Origin: CAADGL01 sp964643885
GTDB lineage: Bacteria > Planctomycetota > Phycisphaerae > UBA1845 > Fen-1342
Direction of reading: 5' to 3'
Length of the DNA: 64,000 nucleotides
NCBI GenBank assembly: GCA_964643885.1
Contig: CAZXUI010000007.1
Location: 1 to 64,000, forward strand
How positions within the stretch are numbered: the first letter of the stretch is position 1; each line of letters opens with the position of its first letter. Shown one piece after another: positions 8,632 through 16,633 of the stretch. A program made the translations under genes and the position numbers. Under the pieces are notes generated by a model. The model worked only from the letters and a program-made list of their open reading frames with translations. It had not been told where the DNA came from and did no database searches.

Positions 8632-8859
8632 CTACATCGTCGGTTCGACGAACGCGTGATGCCGCGCTTCGCCGGCCGACGGGTCGCTCAGAAACCGGTA
8701 GAGGTCCTCCGCGTCGATCGTCTCCGGGCACAGACCCGCCCGGTCCAGCGCCGCAAAGTACTCCAACCCGCGCTCCAGCACGTGCCGCAGATGCCCCTGA
8801 TGACAGTGCAGCTCCAGCCATGTCCGGGCGTTCACGATATCGCGTCGAATCTCCGTCAT
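8632..8859 (-). CDS. Small Cys/His-containing protein at the end of the kor operon
   Basis: A 75-residue protein starting MTEIRRDIVNARTWLEL. It contains the cluster HCHQGH at residues 18-23, which could bind metal, and otherwise looks alpha-helical and soluble, without signal peptide or membrane segment. I do not recognise the family. It is co-oriented with the kor genes and begins 93 bases after the stop of korC, so it is probably the last gene of that operon. The upstream part of the open frame (Gly/Arg-rich) is rejected because the ATG at 8859 follows a GAGAAGC stretch that can act as ribosome binding site and begins normal-looking protein sequence. A role linked to the ferredoxin oxidoreductase is possible from position only. 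Confidence 0.65.
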   Translation of the reverse strand: MTEIRRDIVNARTWLELHCHQGHLRHVLERGLEYFAALDRAGLCPETIDAEDLYRFLSDPSAGEARHHAFVEPTM

Positions 8860-8952
8860 CGCAGCTTCTCCAGGTTCTCTGTTCGCCGAACCGGCGCCCG
8901 GCCCGCGGGCCCCCGGCCGGACGCCCGCTCCGCCACCGCCGGCCACGGCGAC

Positions 8953-9516
8953 CTACATTCCGCTCGTCACCAGCCCGTCGCGGCCGGCAGCCTCCAACCC
9001 CAGGTGCAGCGCCCGCACGTTCGCCTCGACGGCCTCCGGCTTCCGCCGGCCGAGCACGCCGCTGATCGCCTCTTCGATCCGCTCGAGCTCCACGACCGGC
9101 CGCTGCGCCAGCAGCGCCCCGAGCATGACGACATTCGCACAGCGCTCGTTGCCGGCCTGCCGGGCCAGCTCGCTGGCGGGCACATACACCGACGTGATGT
9201 CGGCCCGGTCGCAGCGGATCGGCACCATCGACTGGTTCACGATCAGCGCCCCACCCGCACGGACGCGCGGGGCGAAGCGCTCCAGCGACGGCTGGTTCAT
9301 CGCCACGACCACGTCATACGCCGCCGAGATCGGCGAGCCGATCTCCTCGTCCGAGATCATCGTCGTGCAGTTGGCCGTGCCGCCGCGCATCTCCGGCCCG
9401 TAGGATGGAAACCACGTCGCAAAGCGGCCGGCGTTCATGGCCGCCTCCGCCAGGAGCTGCCCCATCAGAAGGATTCCCTGGCCGCCGAAGCCTGCAATCA
9501 GGATTTCAGCTTTCAT
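8953..9516 (-). CDS. korC: 2-oxoacid:ferredoxin oxidoreductase, gamma subunit
   Basis: The 187-residue gamma subunit of a 2-oxoacid:acceptor oxidoreductase. The N-terminus has the family signature EILIAGFGGQGILLMGQLLA, followed by RGGTANCTT and the conserved VVVAMNQPSLERF. In the four-subunit enzymes the gamma chain contributes to the CoA-dependent oxidation of 2-oxoacids, most often 2-oxoglutarate, with electrons passed to ferredoxin. Its ATG at 9516 overlaps the stop of korB by four bases (ATGA), so the genes are translationally coupled. Substrate choice cannot be read with certainty from sequence; 2-oxoglutarate is favoured because the gene order korD-A-B-C and a separate small ferredoxin subunit match the Kor/Oor type. 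Confidence 0.9.
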   Translation of the reverse strand: MKAEILIAGFGGQGILLMGQLLAEAAMNAGRFATWFPSYGPEMRGGTANCTTMISDEEIGSPISAAYDVVVAMNQPSLERFAPRVRAGGALIVNQSMVPIRCDRADITSVYVPASELARQAGNERCANVVMLGALLAQRPVVELERIEEAISGVLGRRKPEAVEANVRALHLGLEAAGRDGLVTSGM

Positions 9517-10343
9517 GGCGCTGCTCCGGCCGGGGCGGCGGCCTTTGCGGCCGGCGCGGCTTTCGGCGGATCCGGAACGCGGTCGACGAAGACGCCCGGC
9601 GGGAAGGTCTTCACGACCGACGCGTCGATGTACTTCATCGCCTCGACGGGCGTCATGTGCCACTGCACGGGACAGGTCGAGAGGAATTCGACGATTCCGA
9701 AGCCGATGTCCTCGAGCTGCGCTCGAAACGCTTTGCGCAGCAGCTTGCGGGCCTGGATCACGTGCTTGGGGCTGGTGATCGGCACGCGGGCCGCGAAGGC
9801 GACGCCCGGCAGCGTCGACAGCAGCTCGCAGATCGCCAGCGGCGCCCCCGTCGCCCGCAGATCGCGCCCGGTCGGACTCGTCGTCGTCCGCTGGCCGATC
9901 AGCGACGTGGGCGCCATCTGCCCGCCGGTCATGCCGTAAATGCCGTTGTTGATGAAGACGACCGTCAGTCGCTCGCCGCGGGCGGCCGCGTGGACCGTCT
10001 CCGCCAGGCCGATCGAGGCCAAGTCGCCGTCGCCCTGATAGGTGAAGACGAAGCGGCCCGGGTCGCCCCGCTTGACGGCCGTCGCGACGGCCGGGGCCCG
10101 GCCGTGGCTGGCCTCGATCGAGTCGAACTCGAAATACTCGTAGGCGAACACGGCACACCCGACCGGACAGACGCCGACCGTCCGCTCGAACAGACCGAAC
10201 TCGTCGACCATCTCGGCCACGAGGCGGTGAATGATGCCGTGCGTGCAGCCGGGGCAGTAGTGCAGCGGCTTGTCGGACATCGAGGCGGGCCGATGGGCGA
10301 TGCACTCGTAGGCGGCCGCGTTGACCTCGCTAGGCGTGCTCAT
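9513..10343 (-). CDS. korB: 2-oxoacid:ferredoxin oxidoreductase, beta (TPP-binding) subunit
   Basis: The 276-residue beta subunit binds thiamine pyrophosphate through GDGD...NNGIYGMTGGQ (the GDG-to-NN motif, around residues 100-130) and has the conserved HYCPGCTHG near the N-terminus with CPVGCAVF further on, cysteines typical of these beta subunits. It forms the catalytic core with KorA, oxidising a 2-oxoacid to acyl-CoA and reducing ferredoxin in the cytoplasm. The start MSTPSEVNAAAY at 10343 overlaps the end of korA by four bases. A C-terminal Ala/Lys/Pro tail of about 25 residues is unusual and probably disordered. The upstream frame extension is rejected because it lies inside korA. Confidence 0.92.
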   Translation of the reverse strand: MSTPSEVNAAAYECIAHRPASMSDKPLHYCPGCTHGIIHRLVAEMVDEFGLFERTVGVCPVGCAVFAYEYFEFDSIEASHGRAPAVATAVKRGDPGRFVFTYQGDGDLASIGLAETVHAAARGERLTVVFINNGIYGMTGGQMAPTSLIGQRTTTSPTGRDLRATGAPLAICELLSTLPGVAFAARVPITSPKHVIQARKLLRKAFRAQLEDIGFGIVEFLSTCPVQWHMTPVEAMKYIDASVVKTFPPGVFVDRVPDPPKAAPAAKAAAPAGAAP

Positions 10344-11494
10344 CGGTCTTCCTTTCCGCCGGCGGCGATGGCCTTGCACAGCTCGTCGGCCAGCTCCTCC
10401 GGCGCGGGCAGCACGCCGCCCATCTTTCCGAAGAAGTGCACCGGGCAGGCCCCGCTCGCCGCCAGGCGCACATCCTCCACCATCTGCCCGCTGTTCAGCT
10501 CGAAAACAAAGAGGCTGCGGACGCGGTGCGAGAGCTCGCTGACGATCTGCTCGGGGAACGGATAGAGCGTCACCGGCCGTAGCAGGCCGACCCGGATGCC
10601 GCGCCTGCGCAGCAGCGACACGGCCGACAGGGCGATCCGCGCGGCGATGCCGAAGGCGACGAAGACATGCTCCGCATCATCGAGCAGCCGCTGCGCGAAG
10701 CGCACCTCGCGCCGCAGCTCGCGATAGACGGATTGGAGCAGCTCGTTATGTTCGGAGAGCTCCTCCGGGTCCAGGTAGAGCGAGTTGACCACGTTCTTGT
10801 GCGCCCGCTTGCCGCGGCCGGTCGTGGCCCAGTCCTTGCGCGGCTGGGGAGGCGGCGGAAAATCGTCCGGCACCTCGGCCGGCTCGAGCATCGAGCCGAG
10901 CACCGCATCCGTCAGAATGAAGGCCGGCATGCGGTATTGGTCGGCCAGCTCGAGCGCAAGCCCGGGCAGGTCGAACATCTCCTGCGCGTTCCACGGGGCG
11001 AGAACGATGTTGCGATAGTCGCCGTGCCCGCCGCCCTTGCAGGCCTGGAAATAGTCGCCCTGAGACGGGGCGATGTTGCCGAGGCCCGGACCGCCGCGCA
11101 TCACGTTCACGATGACGCACGGCAGCCGAGCCCCGGCGATATAGGAAAGCCCCTCCATCATCAGGCTGATCCCGGGGCTCGAGCTGCTGGTCATGACTCG
11201 GTGACCGGCCGCTGCGGCGCCATACACCATGTTGATGGAGGCGACTTCACTCTCCGCCTGAAGAAACACCCGCCCCAGCCGCGGCAGCAGCCCGGAGAGA
11301 ATCTCCGGAACCTCGTTCTGCGGCGTGATCGGGTAGCCGAAGAAGCACTCCACGCCGCCCGCGACCGCGCCCAGCGCGATCGCCTCGTTGCCCTTCACCA
11401 GCCGCTTGCGGACGGCGCGGCGCGCGGGCGGCGGAGCCTCCTTCGGTGCGGCCGGCCGGAACGACCGGCTCTCGATCGTCGCGGAATCAGCCAC
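10340..11494 (-). CDS. korA: 2-oxoacid:ferredoxin oxidoreductase, alpha subunit
   Basis: The 384-residue alpha subunit, with the family signature FFGYPITPQNEVPE near residue 53, QAESEVASINMVYGAAAAG, SSSPGISLMMEGL and VMRGGPGLGN, and a C-terminal transketolase-like domain (FVAFGIAARIALSAV to VGLLRPVTLYPFP). It pairs with KorB to form the active site. The first 30 residues before KGNEAIALGA are an Ala/Pro/Arg extension. The start is GTG at 11494, inside the last codons of korD, giving an 8-base overlap. All four kor genes are therefore packed with overlaps and must be one transcript. The enzyme would feed reduced ferredoxin to biosynthesis or act in a reductive or oxidative TCA variant. Confidence 0.92.
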   Translation of the reverse strand: MADSATIESRSFRPAAPKEAPPPARRAVRKRLVKGNEAIALGAVAGGVECFFGYPITPQNEVPEILSGLLPRLGRVFLQAESEVASINMVYGAAAAGHRVMTSSSSPGISLMMEGLSYIAGARLPCVIVNVMRGGPGLGNIAPSQGDYFQACKGGGHGDYRNIVLAPWNAQEMFDLPGLALELADQYRMPAFILTDAVLGSMLEPAEVPDDFPPPPQPRKDWATTGRGKRAHKNVVNSLYLDPEELSEHNELLQSVYRELRREVRFAQRLLDDAEHVFVAFGIAARIALSAVSLLRRRGIRVGLLRPVTLYPFPEQIVSELSHRVRSLFVFELNSGQMVEDVRLAASGACPVHFFGKMGGVLPAPEELADELCKAIAAGGKEDR

Positions 11495-11711
11495 GCGGCG
11501 GTCTCCTTTTGCGATAGACCTCCATGGCCGTCTCGGGGCACATCAGCGCGCACAGCCCACAGGCGGTGCACTCGTCGCTGTTGTGCAGCTCGGCCGGGTG
11601 GTAGCCGATGGCGTTGAGGTGGTCGGCCAACTGCATCAGGTGCTGCGGGCAGAACTCGACGCACAGCCCGCAGCCCTTGCACCGCTCGGTTTGAACCTGC
11701 ACCGGGTCCAT
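11487..11711 (-). CDS. korD: 2-oxoacid:ferredoxin oxidoreductase, ferredoxin-like delta subunit
   Basis: A 74-residue dicluster ferredoxin. Two 4Fe-4S binding motifs are present, CKGCGLCVEFCP and CTACGLCALMCP, spaced as in the delta subunit of four-subunit 2-oxoacid:ferredoxin oxidoreductases. It relays electrons from the TPP site to soluble ferredoxin. The ATG at 11711 gives MDPVQVQTERCKGCG; the longer open frame upstream has no ferredoxin-like sequence. It is the first gene of the operon korD-korA-korB-korC. The promoter should lie between 11712 and the divergent gene at 12005, but no convincing -35/-10 pair was found on the minus strand. Confidence 0.92.
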   Translation of the reverse strand: MDPVQVQTERCKGCGLCVEFCPQHLMQLADHLNAIGYHPAELHNSDECTACGLCALMCPETAMEVYRKRRPPRG

Positions 11712-12004
11712 GATCGCCTCGGGAGGCCGGACCGGCCGACGGAATGCCCGCGGCCCGGAGTCGCCAGGCCTTCGCCACCAGGAGCTTCTAGCAAGGCCTG
11801 TGCCAACGGGCGGGAGGGAGGCACGTGAATAATTCAAACGCGGTCCAACCGGCCGCGGCGCGGGGCGGGCTCGAGAGTGGGACGGGGGAGAGGTGTGCGA
11901 TTTCGCCAACGGCCGCGTGGAATTCCACAGATGGCCCGTGTGGAGCGGCCGCGGGCGACGAATACAATGTCGGCCCGCTGTTATCGGCGAGAAAGGAGAT
12001 GCTC

Positions 12005-12775
12005 GTGTCGACTGATCCGAAGGTGCCGGGAGTCGGCCCCGTGGCCGCGGAGCCCGCTTCGAACCCGCCGCGGGGCGGTGGGTCGACTAGGGCCGGCGAC
12101 GTGCACGAGGTCGTCTTCATCGCCTACCCGAAGCTGCTATTCATCTGGCCGCTGATCCTGGCGGGCTTTCTGTTCTGGCCGCTGTCGCACTGGGGGCTGG
12201 ACGCGGGCGTGCTGGGCTGGGCGTACCTGTTCGTGCTCGCCTTCGTGCTGCTGACGCTGGGGGTCGACGTGGACCGCAACCAGGCGGCGTTCTGGGTGGT
12301 GCTGGTGGCGGCGCTGTGGATTCTCGGCATGTGGCTCCAGGACCGGCAATGGACGCTCTTCGGCGACATCTACCGCTTCTTCGCGGCCATGAACGTGCGC
12401 TATGACAAGGGTTTCGGACTCGGGGTGAGCATGGTGATGCTGGTTCCATTCACGATCATGCTGCTGTGGGCCCGCTTCAACGATCGCTGGCGGATTACGC
12501 ACAATGAGTTCGAGCACTACTCCTTCGGGCGGATGGACGATTCGCTCGGCCGCGGGGCCAAGACGATTCGCACGAGCTTTCCGGACGTTTTCGAGGCGCT
12601 GCTGGGGCTGGCCGGCACGCTGATCGTCTACAACGCGACCGGCACGCAGGAGCTGCGGCGGATTCCGCACGTGATGTTCCTGCCGCTGGTGCGGCGGCGG
12701 CTGAACAAGGTGCTGGAGCGGATGGCGGTCACGTCGATGATGGCGGCGCAGGCGGAGGAAGAGGAGGACGTGTAG
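12005..12775 (+). CDS. Membrane protein with cytoplasmic-like C-terminal domain
   Basis: A 256-residue integral membrane protein of unknown function. Four hydrophobic segments can be seen: LLFIWPLILAGFLFWPL, VLGWAYLFVLAFVLLTLG, AAFWVVLVAALWILGMW and SMVMLVPFTIMLLW, followed by a soluble domain of about 110 residues that ends in an acidic tail (QAEEEEDV). A strong AAAGGAG at 11992-11998 directly abuts an ATG at 11999, too close to work well, but sits six bases before the in-frame GTG at 12005, which is therefore preferred. TACAAT at 11963-11968 is a plausible -10 box. The gene is divergent from korD. The soluble part has no motif I recognise; homologues seem likely in related planctomycetes. 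Confidence 0.75.
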   Translation: MSTDPKVPGVGPVAAEPASNPPRGGGSTRAGDVHEVVFIAYPKLLFIWPLILAGFLFWPLSHWGLDAGVLGWAYLFVLAFVLLTLGVDVDRNQAAFWVVLVAALWILGMWLQDRQWTLFGDIYRFFAAMNVRYDKGFGLGVSMVMLVPFTIMLLWARFNDRWRITHNEFEHYSFGRMDDSLGRGAKTIRTSFPDVFEALLGLAGTLIVYNATGTQELRRIPHVMFLPLVRRRLNKVLERMAVTSMMAAQAEEEEDV

Positions 12776-12813
12776 CGCGCCGCCGCGCGGAATTTCGCCC
12801 GCAGACACTCCCG

Positions 12814-12869
12814 CGCTGGACCTGCCGCGCGGGAACTGCCGCGGTGGAACTGCCGCGCTGGAACTGCCG
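12814..12869 (+). repeat. Four tandem 14-bp repeats
   Basis: Four consecutive copies of a 14-base unit close to GCGCTGGAACTGCC, with one or two changes in the first three copies. The array lies about 40 bases after the stop of the membrane protein gene. It is part of a 600-base gene-free stretch (12776-13381) that is almost entirely made of repeats and hairpins. Confidence 0.8.
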
Positions 12870-12908
12870 CGCCGCTTGAGTGGGGCAGGCGTCCGGCCCA
12901 CATGATTC

Positions 12909-12965
12909 GGGTGGTACGGGCGTCTCGCCCGTACGATTCGGGTGGCAGGGGCGTCTCGCCCATAC
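12909..12965 (+). repeat. Two tandem hairpin repeats of the GTACGGGCG family
   Basis: The first copy has arms GTACGGGCG and CGCCCGTAC around TCT, preceded by TTCGGGTG. The second, immediately after, is a decayed version (GGCAGGGGCGTCTCGCCC) with the same TTCGGGTGG lead and TCTCGCCC tail. Placed directly before a copy of the 167-bp element, an arrangement seen again near 0.45 and 50.5 kb. Confidence 0.8.
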
Positions 12966-12974
12966 GAGTGATCT

Positions 12975-13141
12975 GAGCCGCGACCGTAAGGAGCGGGCCA
13001 GGGGTGAGGACGCTCCCGCGCAAGCGCCGACTGACATCCACCTATATCGAGCGCCTGTTGGTTGATCTAGTTGTGCGCGTCCCGGCGCGTCGGCGCGGGA
13101 GACCCATGTCCACTTCGCCCGCTCCCTTACGGTCGCGGCTC
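12975..13141 (+). repeat. Dispersed 167-bp element, copy A, with inverted ends
   Basis: The left end GAGCCGCGACCGT plus AAGGAGCGGGC is matched at the right end (13117-13141) by its inverted copy, GCCCGCTCCCTTACGG then TCGCGGCTC. Inside, the core GCGCAAGCGCC followed by GACATCCACCTA lies at 13018-13044, and GTGCGCGTCCCGGCGCGT about 30 bases further on. Copy B at 22932-23097 has the same ends, the same order and nearly the same length (166). No protein is encoded. Confidence 0.8.
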
Positions 13142-13199
13142 TGTTCCGCGCAGCTCAGCGCCGCGCGCCATCGGTGAGCGCGTTACGCCTGCGATCAGA

Positions 13200-13264
13200 A
13201 CCCCGTGCGCCAAGCACGGGGTCTATTGATCCCGAAGAACCCGCCGCTCGGCGCGGCGGGTTCT
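13200..13264. terminator. Two adjacent strong hairpins, possible bidirectional terminator
   Basis: The first hairpin (13200-13222) has 9-bp arms ACCCCGTGC/GCACGGGGT with a 5-base loop. The second (13236-13264) has 12-bp arms AGAACCCGCCGC/GCGGCGGGTTCT with a 5-base loop. They lie between the converging membrane protein and metalloprotease genes. Neither has a long T run, so classic intrinsic termination is uncertain. Confidence 0.45.
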
Positions 13265-13381
13265 GATTCGGCGGCCGGACGTGCACGAGCGCTCGCGTCC
13301 CGCCCGCATCACGCGTTGCGACGCCGCGCACACCGCGCCCGCACTCTCCGGACCGTGCTACGGCGGTCCCGACGAACGATG

Positions 13382-14809
13382 CTAGTTGCCGTAGTCGGCC
13401 AGCAGCGCGACCAGATCGTTGAAATCCGTGTCGCCGTCGCCGTCCACGTCGCCGCAGTCGGACGTGCCGTAGCAGCCCAGCAGCGTCACCATGTCGTCGA
13501 AATCGACGTCGCAGTCGCCGTCGAGATCGCCGTCGAGGTTCGGCACCTCGAGGTTGCACGGGGCATCGTTGGCCAGATACGGCAGGATCGTCTCGTTGAT
13601 CGTACGGTCGTGGAAGCGCAGCACGATGTTGATCATCCCGCCCGAGCACAGGTGACAGTAGCTCATGATCGTGCCGTTCGGCGCGACGCTGCAATCGCCG
13701 CTGGCGCAGTTGTCGACCGGCGGGTTCATGCTATGCGTGTGCGGCGCGCCGTAGTTGTGGCCGTACTCATGCGCCGTCACCATCATGTCCCAGTTCTGCG
13801 GGTGATTGTCCTGAAGCGGATAGGGGAAGAATCCGTTCAGGTTCGCCGACAGGGCATAGTCGAAGCCATCCTGGCACAGGCCCGGATAGTACGCCACGCC
13901 GCCGCCCAGCGCCCGGCCCGACAGGAAGTGCGCGCTGTTCCGCACGATGTGCGTCATGTTCGCGTTCCAGTAGTCCTGGAACTGGTAGATCTGGTCGATC
14001 GTGTTGTCCTCGTTCCACGGGTCCGCGCCGGTCCAGACGCGCAGGAAGACGATCTCCATCCGCGCATTCACGTCGCGCTGATAGATCTCCGTAACCGCCG
14101 CGATCAGCGCCGTGGCGTAGGCCATCGACGCGTCCGCGTCGCCGCCGAACAGGGCGGTCGTGAACTCGCGGTCCGTCTCGATCGCCGTCGTCGCCCGGCG
14201 GCAGGGAGCGCCGCGATAGCTCGCGCCGCCGTCCGCCGGCGACGTCTCGACCCCGCCCGCCAGCTCATCGGCCCGGCAGATGAACTCCGCCCACTCGATC
14301 GTGCCGGCCGGCATCGTCGTCAGGTCGAAGATGATCGTCGGCAGACCCTGCCCGTGCGGGCCGCTCGAGATGACGAAATCGTGGCCCTCGGTCTGCACGA
14401 AGCCGTGCACGAACCAGGGCGAGACCGCCACGAACGCCGACGATTCCGCCAGGCCCGAGACATAACCGGAGAACAGCGCGACCGCCGGCCGCTCGGCCGG
14501 CAGCTCGCCCTCATCGTAGGCGACGATCAGCTCCGCACCGGGCGCCAGCACGTCGGTGCGGCTGAGCACCAGCGTCTCCGGGCCCGCCGCCCCGAGGGAA
14601 ACGCCGTCGAGTTCCAGACTGCTGGCGCCGGCGACGCTGTCATAGTCGGCAGGCGTCAGGGGAAAGGCCGCCGTGCTCCACGAGTCCGTGCTCAGCAGCG
14701 TCGCTCCGCCGTCGTGGGCCAGCGCGGCGCCGCCGATCCAGAGAGCGGAGACCGCCGTCAGCAGAGCCGTCGCGCCGATTCTGCGAGGGGTTGTCAAAGG
14801 TGTGATCAT
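13382..14809 (-). CDS. Secreted metzincin metalloprotease with dockerin-like repeats
   Basis: A 475-residue exported zinc protease of the reprolysin/metzincin type. A signal peptide (LLTAVSALWIGGAALA) is followed by a propeptide-like region to about residue 215, then the catalytic domain with HEYGHNYGAPH (residues 347-357: His347, Glu348, His351 and His357) and the Met-turn IMSYCH around Met382. The C-terminus (about 425-475) holds two Asp-rich calcium-binding-like repeats, GDLDGDCDVDFDDM and GDVDGDGDTDFNDL, of the dockerin-like type common at the ends of planctomycete secreted proteins. An AAAGGAG sequence precedes the ATG at 14809 at good spacing. The substrate is unknown; the tail may anchor the enzyme to a partner. 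Family and active site are clear. Confidence 0.9.
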   Translation of the reverse strand: MITPLTTPRRIGATALLTAVSALWIGGAALAHDGGATLLSTDSWSTAAFPLTPADYDSVAGASSLELDGVSLGAAGPETLVLSRTDVLAPGAELIVAYDEGELPAERPAVALFSGYVSGLAESSAFVAVSPWFVHGFVQTEGHDFVISSGPHGQGLPTIIFDLTTMPAGTIEWAEFICRADELAGGVETSPADGGASYRGAPCRRATTAIETDREFTTALFGGDADASMAYATALIAAVTEIYQRDVNARMEIVFLRVWTGADPWNEDNTIDQIYQFQDYWNANMTHIVRNSAHFLSGRALGGGVAYYPGLCQDGFDYALSANLNGFFPYPLQDNHPQNWDMMVTAHEYGHNYGAPHTHSMNPPVDNCASGDCSVAPNGTIMSYCHLCSGGMINIVLRFHDRTINETILPYLANDAPCNLEVPNLDGDLDGDCDVDFDDMVTLLGCYGTSDCGDVDGDGDTDFNDLVALLADYGN

Positions 14810-15006
14810 GCTTTCAGGCTCCTTTCAAGTAAAGACAGGGGGCGAGGACGGGACCGAAGTCACTGACGTCAATCGCAGCCTGGCCGCAGCGCGGCACGCG
14901 CACACGCGGAAGCCGCGCACACGGACAGGAGATCGACGCAGTCCTCGGACAGCGTGTCGGAACGCACGAGTCAGATTCGAACTCGACGGCTCGCGATGCG
15001 ACATCC

Positions 15007-15034
15007 AGTATACCGCAGGGCGGCAGAAGCGCAA
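15007..15034 (-). promoter_or_regulatory. Possible promoter of the metalloprotease gene
   Basis: On the minus strand, TTGCGC (15029-15034) and TATACT (15007-15012) are separated by 16 bases, a moderate sigma-70-type match about 200 bases upstream of the protease ATG. The gene-free stretch 14810-15127 holds nothing else I can support. Confidence 0.35.
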
Positions 15035-15127
15035 ACCCCCCGGCCGGGGCGATCGGCCGGCCCCAGGGGCTCAGCGCCGCATCAGGGTCCGAGAATCTGC
15101 TCGCCGCACGGGCCGGACCGTGCGCGA

Positions 15128-16318
15128 TTACTTCACCTCGCTGAGCTTCACGGCCGCCCGGTGCCTGGCCGCCAGCATGGCCGCCTCCAGCACGCGCTGC
15201 GTCTCATACGCGTCGTCGAAATTAGGCAGCGGCGCGGTCGGCTCCTCGCCGGCCAGGACCGCCATCATGTCCGCCACCATGTTCACAAAGGTGTGCTCGT
15301 AGCCGATGATGTGCGCATCCGGCCACCAGGCGCCGGCGTAGGGATGACTGCCGGCGGATGTGCACATGATCCGCCGCCAGCCGGCCGTCCTGGGCTCGTC
15401 GCGACTGTCGAAGTACCAGAGCAGGTTCATGTCCTCGAAGCTGAACCGCAGCGCCCCGAGCTCGCCGTTGATCTCGATGAAGTTGTTGTTCTGGTGACCG
15501 GTCGCCAGGCGCGAAGCTTCGAACGTGGCGACCGTCCCGCCGGTCATGCGGGCCAGAAAGAGCACGCAATCGTCCACGTCGCTCTTGCCGACCGCCTTCT
15601 TCTTGCTCGAAGCCCGCCCGCGAATGGCGTTCTTGGCCGCGCTTTCGGGCAGCGGCCGCTCGGTGATAAAGGTCTCCGCGATCGCCCCCGTCACCTCGAC
15701 GAATTCCTGGCCGGTGATGAAGCGGGCCATGTCGATGATGTGGGCGTTGAGGTCGCCGTGGGCGCCGCTGCCGGCGTACTTCTTCTGAAAGCGCCAAACC
15801 AGCGGCGTCTCCGGCCCGCCCCAGCTCTGGAGATAGTGAGCGCGGACGTGATAAATCCGCCCGATCCGCTTCTCCTGAACGAGCTGTCGGGCCAGCGCCA
15901 CGGCCGGGCAGCGGCGGTAGTTGTACCAGACGAAGGTCTTGCACTTTCGCGCCCGGCTGGCGGCGTTCTTCATCGCCCGGGCGTCTTTGAGCGTGTCGGC
16001 CAGGGGTTTTTCGCAGGCGACGTGCTTGCCGGCGCTCAGCGCGGCGACGGCCTGGTCGGCGTGCATGTAGTTGGGCGTGCTGACATCGACCAGGTTGATC
16101 GCGGGGTCCTTGATGACCTCTTTCCAGTTCGTACCGAACTTTTTCCAACCCCAGCGGTCTGCGAAAGGGGCCAGGGAGATCAGATCGAGCCCGACGATGG
16201 TGTGCATGACCGGCTGGATGGGAACGTTAAAGAACTTGGCCACCTTGAGATAGGCGTTGCTGTGGGCACGTCCCATAAACTTCTGGCCGATCAGCGCCAC
16301 ATTGCAGACCTGAGCCAT
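15128..16318 (-). CDS. Gfo/Idh/MocA family oxidoreductase
   Basis: A 396-residue NAD(P)-dependent sugar or cyclitol dehydrogenase of the Gfo/Idh/MocA family. The N-terminal Rossmann domain starts CNVALIGQKFMGRAHSNAY and leads to the conserved CEKPLA at 102-107, where the Lys of the EKP motif contacts cofactor and substrate. The C-terminal alpha/beta domain contains HGDLNAHIIDMARFI and GHQNNNFIEINGELGAL. The family oxidises or epimerises sugars, inositols and their derivatives; planctomycetes carry many copies of it for polysaccharide breakdown. AAGGAG lies six bases before the ATG at 16318. No sugar-related neighbours are present, so the substrate is open. The 315 bases upstream, to 16633, hold no gene I can support. 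Confidence 0.9.
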   Translation of the reverse strand: MAQVCNVALIGQKFMGRAHSNAYLKVAKFFNVPIQPVMHTIVGLDLISLAPFADRWGWKKFGTNWKEVIKDPAINLVDVSTPNYMHADQAVAALSAGKHVACEKPLADTLKDARAMKNAASRARKCKTFVWYNYRRCPAVALARQLVQEKRIGRIYHVRAHYLQSWGGPETPLVWRFQKKYAGSGAHGDLNAHIIDMARFITGQEFVEVTGAIAETFITERPLPESAAKNAIRGRASSKKKAVGKSDVDDCVLFLARMTGGTVATFEASRLATGHQNNNFIEINGELGALRFSFEDMNLLWYFDSRDEPRTAGWRRIMCTSAGSHPYAGAWWPDAHIIGYEHTFVNMVADMMAVLAGEEPTAPLPNFDDAYETQRVLEAAMLAARHRAAVKLSEVK

Positions 16319-16633
16319 ACCAACTCCTTGCCCGAACCGCTACCGGGGTAGAACGGGCGGAATATTAGGCAAGTTACCGGCCGTTGTCGACGGGTCGGAT
16401 GAAATGAGGACCGCGCGCAGGTAATTGTGCGTCGAATTGGAGCCGCTGCCGGCCGCTGCACCACGTCACTCACGTGCCGGGGTCGCGCACGCCCTCGGAC
16501 CGCGGCCGCGCGAACGAAAGGTCTGATAACGAACGATCGCGGGTTGACCCGACACGCCGGGCATCCGACAATGCGCACGTGTTCGAGTCGCCACTCGCTG
16601 TCCGAGTCTGATCGGGCGTACGGAGGTTTCAGG

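Noticed and set aside
7756..9939. 727-residue open frame on the plus strand
   Set aside because: Only the first part is gene-like; the remainder is antisense to the well supported korC and korB genes.
13205..14866. 553-residue plus-strand frame across the metalloprotease gene
   Set aside because: Shadow of the protease coding sequence; Arg/Val-rich composition and no motifs.
14970..15030. Possible tRNA on the minus strand (GTTCGAATC near 14976)
   Set aside because: The T-loop-like string has no matching T stem, acceptor or anticodon arm.
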